Origin: Lachnospiraceae bacterium
GTDB taxonomy: Bacteria > Bacillota > Clostridia > Lachnospirales > Lachnospiraceae
Length of the DNA: 7,659 nt
Direction of reading: 5' to 3'
Assembly: GCA_900772685.1 (NCBI GenBank)
Contig: CAAGRP010000033.1
Coordinates: 1-7,659, forward strand
Each line of letters opens with the position of its first letter. Position 1 is the stretch's first letter. Below, piece by piece: positions 6,356 through 7,659 of this stretch. A program made the translations under genes and the position numbers. Under the pieces are notes generated by a model. The model searched no databases. It was not told the DNA's origin and worked only from the letters and a program-made list of their open reading frames with translations.

Positions 6356-6985
6356 TTATTCATCGTCCTCATCGATATAATCAGAGTCGATGTCGGTATC
6401 ATACTCCTGCTGCTGCGGCTGCTCCTGACCGTCTTCCGAGTTGATAGTCGGTGAGAGCTCGCTGCGGTTCTGATTTACCACGTCACGGCACTGCTGAAGC
6501 GTATCAAGAAGCGCTGAGTTTCTTGCCGATACATCTGCCAATGTGGTTCCTATTGCATCGGAAATGTTCGAAAGAAGCTCATCGGTATAAGAAACCGCAC
6601 TGAGACGGATGTTGTTTGCATCCTGCTGTGCAGAATCAAGTATCTCCTGTGCCTGCTGATTTGCAGCATTTACGGTATCGCTTGCCTGGATATAAGCCTG
6701 CTTCATTATCTCTGTCTGTGAAACCATCTCGTTGGCCTTTGCCTGTGCCTCTGTGATGATGTTGTTTCCTTTTTCCTGAGCATCCGTAAGGATAGCGTCT
6801 TTGTTGCTGATTATCTTCTGATAACGCTTGATCTCCTCAGGTGTTTTTAATCTGAGCTCACGAAGAAGCTCTTCAAGTTCTTCTTTATTTACAACGATCT
6901 TTGTTGTAGATAACGGCTGATACTTACAGCCTTCGATAAATTCTTCGATTTCTTCAATGATCTGTTCAATTCTGCTACTGCTCAT
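6356..6985 (-). CDS. Coiled-coil protein of unknown function, acidic C-terminal tail
   Basis: I do not recognise a named function. The 209-residue protein has no signal peptide or membrane segment. Residues 1-60 are charged and helical, including EELEELLRELRLKTPEEIKRY (from about 35). Residues 60-170 form a long Ala/Gln-rich amphipathic helix with an 11-residue pattern, for example DAQEKGNNIIT (68-78) followed by EAQAKANEMVS (79-89), and QAQEILDSAQQ (111-121) followed by DANNIRLSAVS (122-132). Residues 175-209 are a Gln-rich then strongly acidic tail ending IDEDDE. This composition resembles DivIVA-like proteins and stator stalks (ATP synthase b, V-ATPase H), and similar clostridial proteins are often labelled that way, but no rotary ATPase gene is nearby. 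It overlaps coaD by 4 bp (ATGA), so it is cotranscribed and probably translationally coupled. A cytoplasmic scaffold or cell-division role is only a guess. Confidence 0.88.
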   Translation of the reverse strand: MSSSRIEQIIEEIEEFIEGCKYQPLSTTKIVVNKEELEELLRELRLKTPEEIKRYQKIISNKDAILTDAQEKGNNIITEAQAKANEMVSQTEIMKQAYIQASDTVNAANQQAQEILDSAQQDANNIRLSAVSYTDELLSNISDAIGTTLADVSARNSALLDTLQQCRDVVNQNRSELSPTINSEDGQEQPQQQEYDTDIDSDYIDEDDE

Positions 6986-7488
6986 CTTTGATCCAGCCTT
7001 TCCCCTTTATTAATTATCATTTTGCTTTTCATTTTCTCAACAACTGTTTCCGGAACGAACTTGCTTATATCTCCCCCGTAAGCAGCCACTTCCTTAACAA
7101 TAGTGGAGCTCAAATATGCATATTCAAGCGATGTTGTCAAAAAAAGTGTATCTATCCTGTCATTTATAATACGATTCGTCTGTGCCATCTGGAGCTCATA
7201 TTCAAAGTCAGTTATGGCTCTTAAGCCTCTTAAAAACACCTGTGCATTATTCTGAACCGCAAAATCCACTGCCAGCCCGTTAAAGGAACAGACTTCGAGA
7301 TTGCCTATATCCGAAGTCACTTCTCGGATAATATTAACACGTTCCTCTGCTGAAAACAACGGTGTTTTTTCAGAATTATTAAGAACACCTATCACAAGTT
7401 TGTCGAATAATTGAGCTCCCCTTTTTATAACGTCCAGGTGTCCGTTAGTAATAGGATCGAAGCTTCCCGTATAAACAGCTATTGCCAT
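6982..7488 (-). CDS. coaD: Phosphopantetheine adenylyltransferase
   Basis: CoaD transfers AMP from ATP to 4'-phosphopantetheine, giving dephospho-CoA, the penultimate step of coenzyme A synthesis in the cytoplasm. It usually works as a hexamer. The 168-residue protein begins with the nucleotidyltransferase motif AVYTGSFDPITNGHLD (4-19), containing the TxGH signature (14-17). It continues with RGLRAITDFEYELQMAQTNR and the later YLSSTIVKEVA motif, all characteristic of CoaD. Length is close to the family norm of about 160. The start needs a choice: GTG at 7500, ATG at 7491 or ATG at 7488 are all in frame. A GGGGG ribosome binding site at 7498-7494 is properly spaced (5 nt) only for the ATG at 7488, which also matches the Bacillus N-terminus. 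It follows rsmD by 21 bp, a common pairing in Bacillota, and its stop overlaps the next gene. Confidence 0.97.
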   Translation of the reverse strand: MAIAVYTGSFDPITNGHLDVIKRGAQLFDKLVIGVLNNSEKTPLFSAEERVNIIREVTSDIGNLEVCSFNGLAVDFAVQNNAQVFLRGLRAITDFEYELQMAQTNRIINDRIDTLFLTTSLEYAYLSSTIVKEVAAYGGDISKFVPETVVEKMKSKMIINKGERLDQR

Positions 7489-7493
7489 CATAT

Positions 7494-7498
7494 CCCCC
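7494..7498 (-). promoter_or_regulatory. Ribosome binding site deciding the coaD start
   Basis: GGGGG on the minus strand lies 5 nt before the ATG at 7488-7486 but only 2 nt before the ATG at 7491-7489, and it overlaps the GTG at 7500-7498. It therefore supports the shortest CoaD form. Confidence 0.65.
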
Positions 7499-7509
7499 AC
7501 AGCCTGCCC

Positions 7510-7659
7510 TTATCGGCAGTCTGATTTTTTCAAAAAAATATGTTTGTTTGTCTTGTATCTCTTGTCCTTTATACAAACAAGTCCGAGCCCGTCGATCCAT
7601 GAAAAATCAGTTTCAAGTGAAGCCTCTATCACAAACAGTGTATCTTCTGTAACTATATC
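7510..7659 (-). CDS. rsmD: 16S rRNA (guanine-N2) methyltransferase RsmD, C-terminal end (cut by window edge)
   Basis: Only the last 49 codons and the stop TAA (7512-7510) are in the window. The translated tail reads in order EDTLFVIEASLETDFSW, a central IDGLGLVCIKDK and RYKTNKHIFLKK. The acidic VIEASLE strand and the terminal RYKTNKHIF motif are typical of the C-terminus of Gram-positive RsmD, which methylates N2 of G966 (E. coli numbering) in 16S rRNA using S-adenosylmethionine. The position directly upstream of coaD is the usual one for rsmD in Bacillota and supports the call. The catalytic NPPY motif lies outside the window, so this rests on the tail plus context. Confidence 0.85.
   Translation of the reverse strand, partial: DIVTEDTLFVIEASLETDFSWIDGLGLVCIKDKRYKTNKHIFLKKSDCR

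Noticed and set aside
7489..7500. GTG or first ATG start adding one to four residues to CoaD
   Set aside because: The GGGGG site overlaps the GTG and is too close to the first ATG; spacing and homology favour the ATG at 7488.
1..7659. Plus-strand open frames of 60-179 codons scattered opposite every gene
   Set aside because: All lie antisense to well-supported genes, have no recognisable motifs, and read as shadows of the minus-strand coding frames.
1..7659. Mobile elements, CRISPR arrays, tRNA or rRNA genes, defence or toxin-antitoxin genes
   Set aside because: I searched both strands by eye and found no repeat arrays, transposase or integrase motifs, cloverleaf-like segments or accessory gene signatures. 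Coding is nearly continuous housekeeping genes.

Overview
The window looks like a chromosomal housekeeping stretch of a Gram-positive member of the Bacillota, probably class Clostridia and perhaps a Lachnospiraceae-type genome. RecU is present, a Holliday junction resolvase restricted essentially to Bacillota and relatives. ATP phosphoribosyltransferase is the split short-HisG plus HisZ type. The base composition is moderate and the promoters look like sigma-A sites. The taxonomic call is inference from gene content; no marker RNA is present.

Every gene lies on the minus strand, so transcription runs from the right end of the window to the left. In that order they are: the end of rsmD (16S rRNA guanine methyltransferase), coaD (coenzyme A synthesis), and a coiled-coil protein of unknown role that overlaps coaD by 4 bp. 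A strong hairpin follows. Next is an RsmF-type rRNA m5C methyltransferase, then a terminator whose DNA is shared with the promoter of the next unit. That unit is an RluC/RluD-type pseudouridine synthase, signal peptidase I (lepB) and RecU, with consecutive genes overlapping by 8 and 4 bp. A 70-bp gap with a second promoter and short tandem repeats then leads into hisZ-hisG-hisD, with hisD running off the left edge.

The units are functionally mixed. rsmD, the RsmF-type gene and the pseudouridine synthase modify RNA. coaD makes a cofactor, lepB processes secreted proteins and recU resolves recombination intermediates. hisG and hisZ form the enzyme for the first step of histidine synthesis, and hisD performs the last two oxidations.

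Coding density is very high and no gap exceeds 80 bp. I found no RNA genes, mobile elements, CRISPR arrays or defence genes, and no sign of recent transfer. I do not see a new multi-gene system. The items most worth a second look are the shared terminator/promoter at 4874-4911, the tandem repeats over the his promoter, and the uncharacterised coiled-coil protein downstream of coaD.
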